Shown: positions 35,809-45,894 of the stretch, piece after piece
Position numbering within the stretch: the first letter of the stretch is position 1
Layout of the letters: every line of letters begins with the position of its first letter
Made by a program: the position numbers and the translations under genes
Source of the DNA: Pseudogracilibacillus sp037072025
GTDB lineage: Bacteria; Bacillota; Bacilli; Bacillales; Amphibacillaceae
Assembly: GCF_037072025.1 (NCBI RefSeq)
Contig: NZ_JAXHDD010000005.1
Location: 1 to 64,000 of the forward strand
DNA length: 64,000 nucleotides
Reading direction: 5' to 3'
Notes under the pieces: model-generated
Seen by the model: the letters and a program-made list of their open reading frames with translations, nothing else
Told to the model about the DNA's origin: nothing
Database searches by the model: none

Positions 35809-37206
35809 ATGAAGAAAAGAATAGTATTTTTGTTTTCGATCATAGTTATTTTTGTACTAGCTTTAACGGGATGTGGTTCTTCAGAGGATACTAGTAAGAA
35901 TGAAGAAAATATTGATGAAGCATCGAATAAGTCTGTTGATGGAACTATTTTAACTGTCGCAACAGTAAACAACCCAGATATGAAAATAATGCAAGAATTA
36001 ACGAAAGAATATTTTGAAAAAGAAACGGGAATTATGGTTGAATTTGTTGTGTTGCCAGAGAATGATTTGCGTAAAAAAGTAACAGAAGATGTTGCTCTTG
36101 GAGCCGGAGCATTTGATATTGTAACCATTAGTACTTATGACACACCGATTTGGGCTCAAAATGGATGGATTGAGTCACTGAGCCCGCAAATGGAAGCTCT
36201 AAGTGATGAGGAAAGAGAAACTTATGACCTAGAAGATATTTTTCCAACGATGAGAGATGCATTAACATTTGAAGAAAATTTATACGCATTACCTTTTTAC
36301 GGCGAAAGCACAATGATTTATTATAACACGGAAATATTTGAAGAAGCAGGCGTAGAAATGCCTCTTCATCCAACTTGGGAAGAAGTCGGTGAGATAGCTA
36401 GAACGATTAAAGAAAAAACGGGTACACCTGGAATTGTTTTGCGTGGACTTCCAGGTTGGGGGGAAATGATGGCACCTTTAACTACAGTAATTAACGCATT
36501 TGGTGGTTCCTATTATGATGAGGATTGGAATGCACAACTAGATAGTCAAAATACAGTAAATGCAATTAACTTCTATGTTGATCTGTTAAATGATGCAGGA
36601 CAGCCCGGCGCTACAAGTACTGGATTTACTGAAGCTTTAACTGTTATGTCTACTGGTAAGGCAGCAATGTGGTATGACGCAACAGTAGCAGCAGGATTTT
36701 TAAATAATCCTGATGATTCTGATGTAGTAGGAAAAATTGGTTATGCGTTTGCACCCACTCAAGTGAAAGAAGAAAACACTGGTGGACTTTATGCATGGTC
36801 TCTAGCTATAGAATCGGCAAGTAAGAATAAAGAAGCAGCATTCGAATTTATTAAATGGTCTACAAGTAAAGAGTATATTGAGTTAGTAGGAGAAGAAAAA
36901 GGCTGGGTAGTGGCACCATCCGGCACACGTATTTCAACTTACGAGAATCCAAACTATCAAGAAGCGGCTCCTTTCGCTGATATGGTATTAGAAAGTATTC
37001 AAAGTGTGGATTATGATAATCCTACAGTCGATCCTGTACCATATGTTGGAGCACAATATGTTGCTATACCTGAATTCCAATCACTCGGAACTGAAGTAAG
37101 TCAACAAATTGCAGCGGCAATTGCAGGAGATAAGTCCGTAGAAGATGCTATGAAAGAAGCACAAAGATTAGCTGAAGATGCAGCAGTAGAAGGTGGATAT
37201 AAGTAG
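35809..37206 (+). CDS. ABC sugar/polyol-binding lipoprotein
   Basis: A 465-residue family 1 extracellular solute-binding protein. A signal peptide ends in the lipobox ALTGC (Cys near 20), followed by a disordered charged linker and the two-lobe binding domain. Family features are NPDMKIMQELTKEYFEKETG, LPFYGESTMIYYNTEIFEEAG and SLAIESASKNKEAAFEFIKW. ATG 35809 follows AAGGGG; the upstream in-frame ATG at 35746 is not used. It is the first gene of the polyol cluster, likely binding sorbitol, mannitol or a related polyol, inferred from the downstream dehydrogenase and kinase. Confidence 0.88.
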   Translation: MKKRIVFLFSIIVIFVLALTGCGSSEDTSKNEENIDEASNKSVDGTILTVATVNNPDMKIMQELTKEYFEKETGIMVEFVVLPENDLRKKVTEDVALGAGAFDIVTISTYDTPIWAQNGWIESLSPQMEALSDEERETYDLEDIFPTMRDALTFEENLYALPFYGESTMIYYNTEIFEEAGVEMPLHPTWEEVGEIARTIKEKTGTPGIVLRGLPGWGEMMAPLTTVINAFGGSYYDEDWNAQLDSQNTVNAINFYVDLLNDAGQPGATSTGFTEALTVMSTGKAAMWYDATVAAGFLNNPDDSDVVGKIGYAFAPTQVKEENTGGLYAWSLAIESASKNKEAAFEFIKWSTSKEYIELVGEEKGWVVAPSGTRISTYENPNYQEAAPFADMVLESIQSVDYDNPTVDPVPYVGAQYVAIPEFQSLGTEVSQQIAAAIAGDKSVEDAMKEAQRLAEDAAVEGGYK

Positions 37207-37318
37207 TAATATAAATCGACTGTGCCTTAAAAAAGTGCTGAGATATGAATTTAACAAAATGATTATCAAAAGAAATTTGGATTATTGTAAACTCTATAGC
37301 AATCGTTAGTTTATAAAA

Positions 37319-37383
37319 TCGTTGAAAAGGTGAGCCTATACGTTGGCTAGCGCCTAAAGAAAGCGAGCCTTTCAACGGTTTTT
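37319..37383 (+). terminator. Intra-operon hairpin/attenuator
   Basis: A long stem joins TCGTTGAAAAGG (37319-37330) and CCTTTCAACGG (37368-37378), with additional GAGCC/GCGAGCC pairing inside, then TTTTT. Placed after the binding-protein gene, it probably causes partial termination, so more binding protein than permease is made. Confidence 0.65.
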
Positions 37384-37439
37384 ATAATTTTATATAAGAT
37401 ATTTCTAAATTCAAAAGTTTAATACGAGGAGGCATGAGT

Positions 37440-38339
37440 ATGAAAATATCCACAGAACAGAGAAGAAACTTGAATCAGCCCCCTATCAAAAGGTTGATCT
37501 TACCAAGCGCTATATTTCTTATTATAATGACGCAGATCCCTTTTCTAATTACAATATATTATAGCTTTCAAGATTGGAATATAATGCGACCTGATAAAGG
37601 GATACGATTTACGGGACTATCAAACTTTAAAAAAGTATTAACTGACCCCGGATTCTATCAAGTATTAAAAAATACAGCTTTATTAACGTTAACTGTTCTT
37701 ATTATTTGTTTCATATTAGGATTTGCCTTGGCCTTATTAATGAATCGACATTTTTTTGGGAAAAATTTGGTTAGAACAATGTTCATTACACCTTTTTTTG
37801 TCATGCCAACTGTATCGGCGATTATTTGGAAGACGCTAGTTTATAACCCAAACTTTGGATTCTCATCTTATTTTGCTGAAGTGTTTGGTAAAACACCAAT
37901 AGACTGGTTATCCCAACATCCTCTATTATCAATTATTTTAATTGTCTCATGGATGTGGACCCCGTTTTTTATGCTTATTTTACTTGCAGGATTACAATCT
38001 TTACCTGGAGAGTTAATCGAAGCAGCACAACTTGATGGTGCTAATAAAATTCAACAATTTATTAATGTAACCATTCCGCATTTAGTTAGATATATAGAGG
38101 TTGTCGTTCTATTAGGGTTAATGTTTATTTTGCAGGTGTTTGGAGAGATTTATGTAACGACTTCTGGAGGACCAGGTTTTGCTTCGACTAACTTATCATT
38201 TTTCGTTTATCGAACAGGATTTCAAAACTGGGATATTGGTAGAGCCTCAGCAGTTGGTGTGATTACAGTAATTTTAACCATTATTATGATGATGTTCATG
38301 ATAAAAGTTTTACGTCGCATGTTCAAGGAGGAACAATGA
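37440..38339 (+). CDS. ABC sugar/polyol permease 1
   Basis: A 299-residue MalF/UgpA-type permease with six transmembrane segments and the EAA loop ELIEAAQLDGANKIQQFINVTIP. ATG 37440 is chosen because AGGAGG at 37427-37432 abuts the alternative ATG 37434. It pairs with the next permease. Confidence 0.9.
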   Translation: MKISTEQRRNLNQPPIKRLILPSAIFLIIMTQIPFLITIYYSFQDWNIMRPDKGIRFTGLSNFKKVLTDPGFYQVLKNTALLTLTVLIICFILGFALALLMNRHFFGKNLVRTMFITPFFVMPTVSAIIWKTLVYNPNFGFSSYFAEVFGKTPIDWLSQHPLLSIILIVSWMWTPFFMLILLAGLQSLPGELIEAAQLDGANKIQQFINVTIPHLVRYIEVVVLLGLMFILQVFGEIYVTTSGGPGFASTNLSFFVYRTGFQNWDIGRASAVGVITVILTIIMMMFMIKVLRRMFKEEQ

Positions 38340-39157
38340 TAATGAAAAAAATTATATCAGGTGGACTTACATTTATTACTTATATAGCGGCGATTATTTA
38401 TTTTTTTCCAGTTTTGTGGATATTTATAACTGGATTTAAGACAGAAAATGAGGCAATCAATATACCCCCTACTTTATTCTTTAAACCGACATTCGAAAAC
38501 TTTCAGATGGTATGGAATATGGGAGCGGGAGACTTTTTCATTAACTCGACAATTATAACACTGTCATCTACTTTAATTGCAGTTTTACTAGGGGTTCCCG
38601 CAGCATTTGCACTTGCGATGTATCGTATAAAGAGAAAAGAAGATATTTTATTTTGGGTTATTTCAACACGATTTTTGCCTATAGCAGGGATAATTATTCC
38701 GTTATATCTAGTGTTTAAAAGTTTAAATTTGTTAGATTCATTAGTAGCATTAATATTGCTTTATGCTGGTATGAATGTCCCACTAATTATTTGGATGATG
38801 CGTTCATTCTTTAACGATGTATCCTATGAAATTATTGAAGCTACACAAATTGATGGGGCAACGGGTATCCAATCATTCTTTAAAGTAGTTTTACCACTTG
38901 TTCGACCTGGACTTATTTCAACAGTACTTTTATCGATGGTATTTGCCTGGAATGAATTCTTTTTTGCAGTTAGTTTAAGTTACACAAAAGCAGCAACATT
39001 ACCTGTTTATATGTCGTCCTATATGACACAAGAAGGATTATTCTGGGCTAAAATGTGTGCCGCTGCGTCCATTTCTATTCTGCCAGTTATAATCTTGGGA
39101 TGGTTTACACAAAAACAATTAGTTAGAGGACTTACAATGGGAGCGGTAAAAGGATAA
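38336..39157 (+). CDS. ABC sugar/polyol permease 2
   Basis: A 273-residue MalG/UgpE-type permease with six transmembrane segments and the EAA loop EIIEATQIDGATGIQSFFKVVLP. It overlaps the previous gene by 4 nt (ATGA at 38336; ATG 38342 is also possible). No ATPase gene is in the cluster, so the importer must use a shared MsmX-like ATPase encoded elsewhere. Confidence 0.9.
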   Translation: MIMKKIISGGLTFITYIAAIIYFFPVLWIFITGFKTENEAINIPPTLFFKPTFENFQMVWNMGAGDFFINSTIITLSSTLIAVLLGVPAAFALAMYRIKRKEDILFWVISTRFLPIAGIIIPLYLVFKSLNLLDSLVALILLYAGMNVPLIIWMMRSFFNDVSYEIIEATQIDGATGIQSFFKVVLPLVRPGLISTVLLSMVFAWNEFFFAVSLSYTKAATLPVYMSSYMTQEGLFWAKMCAAASISILPVIILGWFTQKQLVRGLTMGAVKG

Positions 39158-39165
39158 ACACTTAA

Positions 39166-39546
39166 AGTGCGTGTTCAAAAAGGAGGATAAAAAGGACCCG
39201 TCAGCAACGCCGACACTAGCACGTCCTGTGCGGCGCAATTTCGAGTAGCGGACTTTCGCAGGATGTGATGATTTCCGTGTTGCCCACAGGACGTGGGCGG
39301 TTTAACGGAAGATCCCCTGCTTCATTTAGATACATGAGCAAAGATCTGGTACGCAGGAAAAGTGATCTTCTTTTCCAAGGAAACGCTTCTAGCACGGAGA
39401 AAAAGTGCTTTCCTTTTTCAAGGAGCGGAAAACAAGCCAACGAGCTTCCACAGGATGTGGTGACTTTGACGTTCGATTCAGGACGTGTCGGTATTTAGTC
39501 GAAGTTCCCCTAATGCAGTGTCATTTTTACCGGACTTTTTGAACAT
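39166..39546. repeat. GC-rich dispersed repeat element, copy A
   Basis: A block about 375 bp long, GC-richer than its surroundings, interrupts the polyol cluster. It is bounded by perfect 11-bp inverted ends (TGTTCAAAAAG and CTTTTTGAACA). The core is rich in CAGGACGTG and AGGATGTGATGA modules and shares long stretches with copy B at 46.5 kb, such as GCAACGCCGACACTAGCACG. Copy A holds about 140 bp of extra middle sequence. It is probably a non-autonomous mobile or structured-RNA element; no protein is encoded. Confidence 0.8.
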
Positions 39547-39600
39547 CTTCTTAAAGTTTTTAGATAGAAATTTAAACTATTAAAATGGGGTGTAGAATAA

Positions 39601-40608
39601 ATGAAAGCTTTAGTTATAGAAAAACCGTATACAGCAGTAGTTAAAGAAGTACCGTATCCAAAGCCAGGACTAGATGAGGTTACAATAAAAGTTAAAAATA
39701 TTGGTATTTGTGGTACCGATATTCATATATACCAAGGAGAGTTTCTTTCCCCATATCCAATCATACCTGGTCATGAATTTTCAGGCTTAATTCATGAAGT
39801 TGGTGAAAATGTAAAGGATTTTAAGGAGGGTGAACGAGTGACAGCAGACCCTTCCTTATTCTGCGGTCAATGTAAATACTGTCTGACGAATCGTGGTAAC
39901 CAATGCGAAAATTGGGGCGCATTAGGAAATACAACAGATGGTAGTATGGCAGAATACGTGAAAGTTCCAAGTAGAAATGTTGTAAAAATTCCTAATTCCA
40001 TGTCATTTAAAGAGGCAGCATTTATTGAGCCAATGGCATGTGTCGTTCATGGTATGAATCGTCTACATCTAGAGGTTGGAGATCGAGTAATTATATTTGG
40101 GGCCGGCGCAATGGGGCAACAACTCGTTCAAGCAGTGAAAATGGCTGGGGCTTCAGAACTTGTCGTTGTAGATGTTTCGCAAGAAAAGTTAAATATGGCA
40201 CTTGAGTGGGGTGCGACAAAAGGTGTATTAAGCGAACATATTGAAACTGAAATAAGTGCGGAAAAGTATCCAGATGGTTTTGATGTTGTTATAGATGCTA
40301 CTGGTATTCCAAAAGTAATTGAACAAGCATTCAATTATATTGGTGCAACAGGGAAGTATTTACAATTCGGTGTGACAGCACCAGATGCGAAGGTAGCAAT
40401 TGAACCGTTTAAAATTTACAATAAAGATTGGACAATTATCGGGTCAATGGCAATTAACTATACTTTTTTACCTGCCTTTCATTGGGTAAAAGAAGGTAGA
40501 ATTGATGTAGAGCATTTAATCTCAAAAGAAATCACACTTGAGGAAGCAATAGACTTTTTAAAAGGATCGAGAGACCCTAATGATTTTAAAGTTCAAATTA
40601 AATTATAA
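39601..40608 (+). CDS. Zinc-dependent medium-chain polyol/alcohol dehydrogenase
   Basis: A 335-residue MDR-family dehydrogenase. Catalytic zinc ligands sit in NIGICGTDIHIYQGEF and IIPGHEFSG. The structural zinc lobe is CGQCKYCLTNRGNQCENW (four Cys). The NAD-binding Rossmann motif is FGAGAMGQQLVQAVKMAGA. Its closest type is sorbitol/L-iditol or related polyol dehydrogenases. In this cluster it probably oxidises an imported polyol to a ketose that xylulokinase then phosphorylates, for example xylitol or arabitol to xylulose. Exact specificity is not determinable. Confidence 0.88.
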   Translation: MKALVIEKPYTAVVKEVPYPKPGLDEVTIKVKNIGICGTDIHIYQGEFLSPYPIIPGHEFSGLIHEVGENVKDFKEGERVTADPSLFCGQCKYCLTNRGNQCENWGALGNTTDGSMAEYVKVPSRNVVKIPNSMSFKEAAFIEPMACVVHGMNRLHLEVGDRVIIFGAGAMGQQLVQAVKMAGASELVVVDVSQEKLNMALEWGATKGVLSEHIETEISAEKYPDGFDVVIDATGIPKVIEQAFNYIGATGKYLQFGVTAPDAKVAIEPFKIYNKDWTIIGSMAINYTFLPAFHWVKEGRIDVEHLISKEITLEEAIDFLKGSRDPNDFKVQIKL

Positions 40609-40624
40609 AATACGTACATGTTGA

Positions 40625-40652
40625 AAGTCACAATACTGTGTGGCTTTTTCTT
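40625..40652 (+). terminator. Weak intercistronic terminator
   Basis: AGTCACA pairs with TGTGGCT (one G-T pair) around ATACTG, followed by TTTTTC. It lies between dehydrogenase and kinase. Confidence 0.5.
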
Positions 40653-40679
40653 TTATATTATTTATCGGGAGGAAAAATA

Positions 40680-42188
40680 ATGGCAAATAGATTGTTGATG
40701 GGAATAGATATTGGAACACAAGGAACAAAAGCGATCGTAATAGATGAACATGGTAATCTTATTGTAACAGGGAATTGTAGTTATGATTTTATTGTTCCAC
40801 AAGTTGGATGGACTGAACAAGATCCGAGGCAGTGGTGGAATGCTGTTATAAAATCCCTGCAACAAATATGGAATCAAGGCATACAACCAGAGCAAATAAA
40901 AGGGATTGGTGTATCTGGTCAAATGCATAGTTTAGTCCTATTAGATGAAAATAAACAGGAATTAGGGAATTCAATATTATGGAATGATGTGAGAACTCAA
41001 GAAGAATGTATAGAAATAGAGCAAATAATAGGTAAAGAAAAATCAAAATTTATTACACGGAATGCTATTTTACCCGGATTTACAGCACCTAAGATACAGT
41101 GGATTAAGAAAAATGAGCCAAAACGATATAATAACATTTGTCATGTCATGTTAACTAAGGATTATATCGTTTATAAACTTAGTGGAATCTTTTCAACTGA
41201 TGTATCAGATGCTAGTGGTACATCTCTTTTTGATGTAGAGAAGCGAGAGTGGTCAAATGAAATAATAGAAGCACTGGATATTCCGTTTGAATGGTTGCCG
41301 GAAGTGCACGAAAGTAATACGGTCGTTGGTGGGGTTGTTAAACGAGCCGCAAACATTACTGGATTATTAGAAGGAACTCCAGTAATCGCAGGTGCTGGTG
41401 ATAATGCTGCAGCAGCACTTGGAAACGGTATATACGAAGAAGGTACTGGAGTAATAAGTATAGGTACATCTGGAACTGTTTTTGCTCCACTGAAAAAATT
41501 GCCTCCGGTTAAAGAGGAACAAGCGTTACATACATTACATTTATTCTGTCATTGTCTTCCTAATACTTGGCATGCAATGGGGGTCACATTATCAGCAGGT
41601 ATGTCATTAAATTGGTTTAAGAGTACCTTTTCACAAGGTACGTATGATCAAATACTCGAAGATATTCATAAAATTGAAGCAGGGTCTGAAGGGTTAATCT
41701 ATCTTCCATATTTAAACGGAGAACGTACGCCACATAATGATCCTCATGCAAGAGGAGTTTTTTTTGGAATGAGTTATAATCATACTCGTGATCATTTCAC
41801 TAGAGCTGTGATTGAAGGTGTGTCTTATAGTTTAAAAGATTGTTATGAATTAATAAAACAATGTAATGTTATAATAGACACATTATATGTTACCGGTGGA
41901 GCAAGTAAAAATATAATTTGGCGACAAGTTTTGGCAGACGTGTTGGGTCGAAAGGTCAAGGTTTTTGAAGAAAGAGAAGGTCCTGCTTTCGGTGCTTCAT
42001 TATTAGCAGGGTTAGGTGTAGGTTTATGGAATAGTCCTTGTGACTTTCCAGATTTTTTTAAAAAAGGTGAAGAAACGTTAGTGAATCATGCAAATGTAAA
42101 AAGATATCAAGAAGGTTACGAAATATATAAGGACCTTTATATTAAGTTAAAAGATACCTTTTCATATGAACATGCGTCAAATCGTTAG
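40680..42188 (+). CDS. xylB: Xylulokinase (FGGY family)
   Basis: A 502-residue carbohydrate kinase. The N-terminal phosphate-binding MGIDIGTQGTKAIVID, the GVSGQMHSLVLLD substrate motif, GAGDNAAAALGNG and the C-terminal FGGY-type signature YVTGGASKNIIWRQVLADVLGRKV identify it. ATG 40680 follows GGGAGG (40667-40672). It phosphorylates D-xylulose to feed the pentose phosphate pathway. Confidence 0.9.
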   Translation: MANRLLMGIDIGTQGTKAIVIDEHGNLIVTGNCSYDFIVPQVGWTEQDPRQWWNAVIKSLQQIWNQGIQPEQIKGIGVSGQMHSLVLLDENKQELGNSILWNDVRTQEECIEIEQIIGKEKSKFITRNAILPGFTAPKIQWIKKNEPKRYNNICHVMLTKDYIVYKLSGIFSTDVSDASGTSLFDVEKREWSNEIIEALDIPFEWLPEVHESNTVVGGVVKRAANITGLLEGTPVIAGAGDNAAAALGNGIYEEGTGVISIGTSGTVFAPLKKLPPVKEEQALHTLHLFCHCLPNTWHAMGVTLSAGMSLNWFKSTFSQGTYDQILEDIHKIEAGSEGLIYLPYLNGERTPHNDPHARGVFFGMSYNHTRDHFTRAVIEGVSYSLKDCYELIKQCNVIIDTLYVTGGASKNIIWRQVLADVLGRKVKVFEEREGPAFGASLLAGLGVGLWNSPCDFPDFFKKGEETLVNHANVKRYQEGYEIYKDLYIKLKDTFSYEHASNR

Positions 42189-42264
42189 ATTATATTTAGT
42201 ATGTAAATTGTAAATTATTGATGACATTTAAATGAGCAGTAAACCTATTTAAGGGGGAAAAAGG

Positions 42265-44409
42265 TTGGAGGCATCTATTGTTTTAAGTTCACGACAAAAG
42301 GAATTGTTGCGTACTTTATTAAATAGCAATAAACCAGTTACCTATAAACAACTAGCTGATTTCTTTAAGTTAAGCACTCGAACGATTCAACGAGAAATTA
42401 AATCTCTAACAATGACTCTTGATCAACTTGATATTAAGGTTACCCGAAAATTTGGTTCTGGACTTATTTTGCAAGGGTCGGAAGAAAATATAAAAAGACT
42501 AAAAGCTCAAATCAAAAAAGCAAAAATAATGTCTGCCTATACTCCTGAAGAACGGCAGGAAGGAATCACTTATGATCTATTACTTGCAAATTCTCCGTTA
42601 AAACAAGAGTTTTTTAGTAAAAAATATGATGTATCTATCGCTACAATTGCCTTTGACCTAGATAAAATCCGTATCTGGTTAGAAGCGGGTGGAGTTATGA
42701 TTCACAGAGAACCAGGTATAGGTATTTATATTAATGCGTCAGAGCAACAACGGAGAACACTATTATCTCGTCTACTCCACAAAGATATTACTTTTGAAGA
42801 TTGGATCGAACTATTTCATGAAAAGAAAACTGTCGAATCAATGTATGGAAAATTAGGATCAGTTATTAGAAATCGATTACTAAAGTTTGTACAAACTGAT
42901 AAAATTCTAGATGTAGATCGTGTTTTGAATGATATTTTGAATGAACAACCGGAATTCATACTAACGGATAGAAACTATGTGAATTTAATGATTCATATCA
43001 TGTTGGCAATGGAGAGAATTCAAAGTGGGAAAGTTATTGAAAATACGAACTTAGGTAAATGGGAACCATTTGATCATGAAACCCTTTCTCTTGCAAAAAA
43101 AATAGTAAAACATTTAGAGCAAGTTTCATCTTTAACATTTCCTGAAATTGAAGTAAATTATATTTCTTTACATTTAGCCGGCGCTAAAGTTACTAAAAAA
43201 CAAGATATGATAACAGACCAAAATGAAGAGTTTACCTGGATAGAACTAACACAAAGTTTTATTCGCTCTGTCGAGTTTTATTTAGATGAATCCTTTGAGG
43301 GAGACCAACTTTTATTTGAGGGGTTAGTATCACATTTTGTTCCTGTCTTTAATCGATTAAAATTTGGTTTACAAATTCATAATCCAATGTTAGAAAAAAT
43401 TAAAGAACAGTATCCAGCAGTTTTTACAGCTTGTGCAACAGCTTGTGAGCTTTTAACTGAAAAAACTGGATATGAAATTCCAGAAGACGAAGTTGGTTAC
43501 TTAGCAATGCATATAGGTGCATCCTTACTCCGAATTGAAGAAGGATTGAAGGAAAAATATAAAGCAATCGTTGTATGTGCAAGTGGTCTTGGTACTTCAA
43601 TGTATTTATCGACAAAAATTCGTTCAGAGATTAAGAGTATTGAAGTAGAAGCAGTAGTTTCAGTAAATGAACTTTCCGATTGGTTAAAAGAAGATTATGA
43701 AATAGATATAATAATATCCACGGTTAATTTGCCATATGTAGAAAAAGAAAAAATGGTAGTAGTAAGTCCTTTCTTAAAGAAAGAAGATATTGCTAAAATT
43801 AGAAATTCAATAATAAATCAAGAGCATATAAAGATTGAAAGGTTACCTATAATTCAAAATAATAATTCAATAGAAACCCATTCATTACTTTCTCTTGCAA
43901 CTTATGGGGAAGGGTTACTACAAATACTGAAAAATTTTAAATTTTTTAATAATGTAAGAGAAAGTTCTGATATTATTACAAGTGTCGTTTCCTTATTAGA
44001 GGATGTGAACGATATAGTCGATCATCGCCTCGTAACGAAAGATTTAAAGAAACGGGAAGAGTTAGGAGGTTTTGTGTTAAATGGACTTGCAATGATTCAT
44101 ACCAAATCTGCGGGAGTAACTTATCCAATTGTTGCAGTTTTTCGTACGGGGCATTCTATTCCTTGGAAAAGTGACGATGGAAATATGGTAGAAATTCAGA
44201 CGATTCTATTGTTAGTTATCCCATCCAATGCGCCGCTTGAACATATGAAAATGATTAGTGAAATACCTGCTTCCTTTATAGATAACTCTTTTGTGGAGGA
44301 AATAACTTCAGGTAATGAAGATAGTGTGAAAGCCAAACTAGAAGAAGTTCTTACAAAAGCTTTCGAATTAAAAATAACTCGCTCTGTAAAGGAGTTACAA
44401 AACCAATGA
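42265..44409 (+). CDS. mtlR: MtlR-type PRD transcriptional activator
   Basis: A 714-residue BglG/MtlR-family activator from TTG 42265. Domains in order are HTH (about 10-60, including VTYKQLADFFKLSTRTIQREI) with a second HTH near 110-140, then PRD1 (about 195-310) and PRD2 (about 325-420). An EIIB-like domain follows with AIVVCASGLGTSMYLSTKI (Cys near 438). The C-terminal EIIA-Mtl-like domain has GLAMIHTKSAGV with the phosphorylatable His. The full set implies control by PTS phosphorylation. It overlaps the EIICB gene by 4 nt, so regulator and sensor/transporter are coupled. Confidence 0.9.
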   Translation: MEASIVLSSRQKELLRTLLNSNKPVTYKQLADFFKLSTRTIQREIKSLTMTLDQLDIKVTRKFGSGLILQGSEENIKRLKAQIKKAKIMSAYTPEERQEGITYDLLLANSPLKQEFFSKKYDVSIATIAFDLDKIRIWLEAGGVMIHREPGIGIYINASEQQRRTLLSRLLHKDITFEDWIELFHEKKTVESMYGKLGSVIRNRLLKFVQTDKILDVDRVLNDILNEQPEFILTDRNYVNLMIHIMLAMERIQSGKVIENTNLGKWEPFDHETLSLAKKIVKHLEQVSSLTFPEIEVNYISLHLAGAKVTKKQDMITDQNEEFTWIELTQSFIRSVEFYLDESFEGDQLLFEGLVSHFVPVFNRLKFGLQIHNPMLEKIKEQYPAVFTACATACELLTEKTGYEIPEDEVGYLAMHIGASLLRIEEGLKEKYKAIVVCASGLGTSMYLSTKIRSEIKSIEVEAVVSVNELSDWLKEDYEIDIIISTVNLPYVEKEKMVVVSPFLKKEDIAKIRNSIINQEHIKIERLPIIQNNNSIETHSLLSLATYGEGLLQILKNFKFFNNVRESSDIITSVVSLLEDVNDIVDHRLVTKDLKKREELGGFVLNGLAMIHTKSAGVTYPIVAVFRTGHSIPWKSDDGNMVEIQTILLLVIPSNAPLEHMKMISEIPASFIDNSFVEEITSGNEDSVKAKLEEVLTKAFELKITRSVKELQNQ

Positions 44410-45827
44410 GAAAGATTTCTCAGTTATTGAGTGCAATGGTGTATCAGAATATCGTCATCATAGTTGCAATAGGTATTATTCGAGCCATTTTTGGTGATTA
44501 TGGTTGGTGGTATAACGAGACAATTATTGAAATTGTAGATCCAGTTTATCATACTTTATTGCCAGTATTAATTGGATATACCGGGGGTAAAATTATTGGG
44601 GGTCAACGGGGTGCTGCAGTCGCGGCTATTGCAGTATTTGGGTTAACGCTATCTAGTTCTTTACCTGTAATTCTTGGTGCAATGATTGTTGGACCAATTG
44701 CAGGTTGGGTCATTAAGAAAATCGATGAAATAATAATTAAAAAACTTCCTGGCGTAGGTTATGAACTATTAATTGGTAATTTACTAGCGGCTATAGTCGC
44801 AGTTATTTTTACACTTTTAAGCTTTCTATACGTTGGTAAGATGTTTTCGAATGTCATAGAGATCGGTACAGATCTGCTAGAATATATCATATACTCTAGT
44901 TCACTTCCTCTTGTGGCAATCATTATTGAACCTGCAAAAGTTCTCTTTTTTAATAATATTATTAATTTCGGTATGTTAGCCCCTCTTGGTATCCAGCAAG
45001 CGAATGAGATTGGTAAATCTATTTTTTTCTTATTAGAATCAAATCCTGGTCCAGGTTTAGGAATTTTACTTGCTTATTGGATACGTACGAAAGCGGAGCA
45101 GAGAAAAGGTGCAAAAATTGCCACATCCATTCATTTTTTAGGTGGAATACATGAGGTATATTTTCCTTATGTTTTAATGAAACCTAGATTAGTTATCGCG
45201 CTTATTTTAGGTGGGGTGGTCGGTGTAATCACATTCCAATGGTTTGATGTTGGACTTGTTTCTATTTCATCTCCGGGCAGTATTTTTCTTTTAATTGGAT
45301 TAGCTCCAAAGGGAGATATGATTTTTGTCTTTTTAGGTGTATTATTTTCAGCATTTATGTCATTTATAATGGGTATATTATTATTAAGAACCGTTTCCGA
45401 AACTCCAACAGTAGAAGATACACAAGAAACAATTGTTGAATTTTATCAATTGGATAAAAATGAGCAATTACCTAATAGAAAAAATACTAAAATAGTTCAA
45501 ACTAAATTGACAGAAAATCGAAATACAGTAAAAGAGATTGTTGATCCGTTTACAAATATAAAGGAAATTTATTTTGTATGTGAAGCAGGTATTGGATCAA
45601 GTGCTATGGGGGCAGCAATGCTTAGAAAGAAGTTACAACAAGCAAATTTGTATATTTCTGTTGAAAACTCTTCGATGAATGAGGTTCCTGAATCAGCTGA
45701 CTTAATTATTTGCCATGAACGACTGCTACCTGATATTAAAAATTTGTTACCGAATAAAAGTTATTATCCATTACGTACCTTTACAGATATGAATGTTTAT
45801 GACAGACTTGTTGAACAATTAAAGTGA
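44406..45827 (+). CDS. mtlA: Mannitol-type PTS transporter EIICB
   Basis: A 473-residue protein. The membrane EIIC domain (about 1-335) has the mannitol-type pattern LLPVLIGYTGGKIIGGQRGA...GAMIVGPIAGWVIKKID and the downstream HFLGGIHEVYFPYVL substrate-site motif. The EIIB domain (about 385-473) starts YFVCEAGIGSSAMGAAML, with the phosphorylated Cys. There is no EIIA domain and no separate mtlF or mtlD nearby. It may act as a mannitol permease with an EIIA elsewhere, or mainly as the signalling partner of MtlR. Confidence 0.87.
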   Translation: MRKISQLLSAMVYQNIVIIVAIGIIRAIFGDYGWWYNETIIEIVDPVYHTLLPVLIGYTGGKIIGGQRGAAVAAIAVFGLTLSSSLPVILGAMIVGPIAGWVIKKIDEIIIKKLPGVGYELLIGNLLAAIVAVIFTLLSFLYVGKMFSNVIEIGTDLLEYIIYSSSLPLVAIIIEPAKVLFFNNIINFGMLAPLGIQQANEIGKSIFFLLESNPGPGLGILLAYWIRTKAEQRKGAKIATSIHFLGGIHEVYFPYVLMKPRLVIALILGGVVGVITFQWFDVGLVSISSPGSIFLLIGLAPKGDMIFVFLGVLFSAFMSFIMGILLLRTVSETPTVEDTQETIVEFYQLDKNEQLPNRKNTKIVQTKLTENRNTVKEIVDPFTNIKEIYFVCEAGIGSSAMGAAMLRKKLQQANLYISVENSSMNEVPESADLIICHERLLPDIKNLLPNKSYYPLRTFTDMNVYDRLVEQLK

Positions 45828-45840
45828 TTTAAATTATTAG

Positions 45841-45894
45841 ACATAAGCTATAGTTGTTTTCTTGTAGAAGATAGTTGTAGCTTTATGTGTTTTA
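45841..45894 (+). terminator. Terminator after the PTS gene
   Basis: ACATAAGCTATA pairs with TGTAGCTTTATGT (bulged stem), followed by TTTTA-rich sequence. Confidence 0.55.

Noticed and set aside
39216..39498. Small frames on both strands within the GC-rich element
   Set aside because: No ribosome-binding site or known domain; the sequence is explained as a non-coding dispersed repeat.
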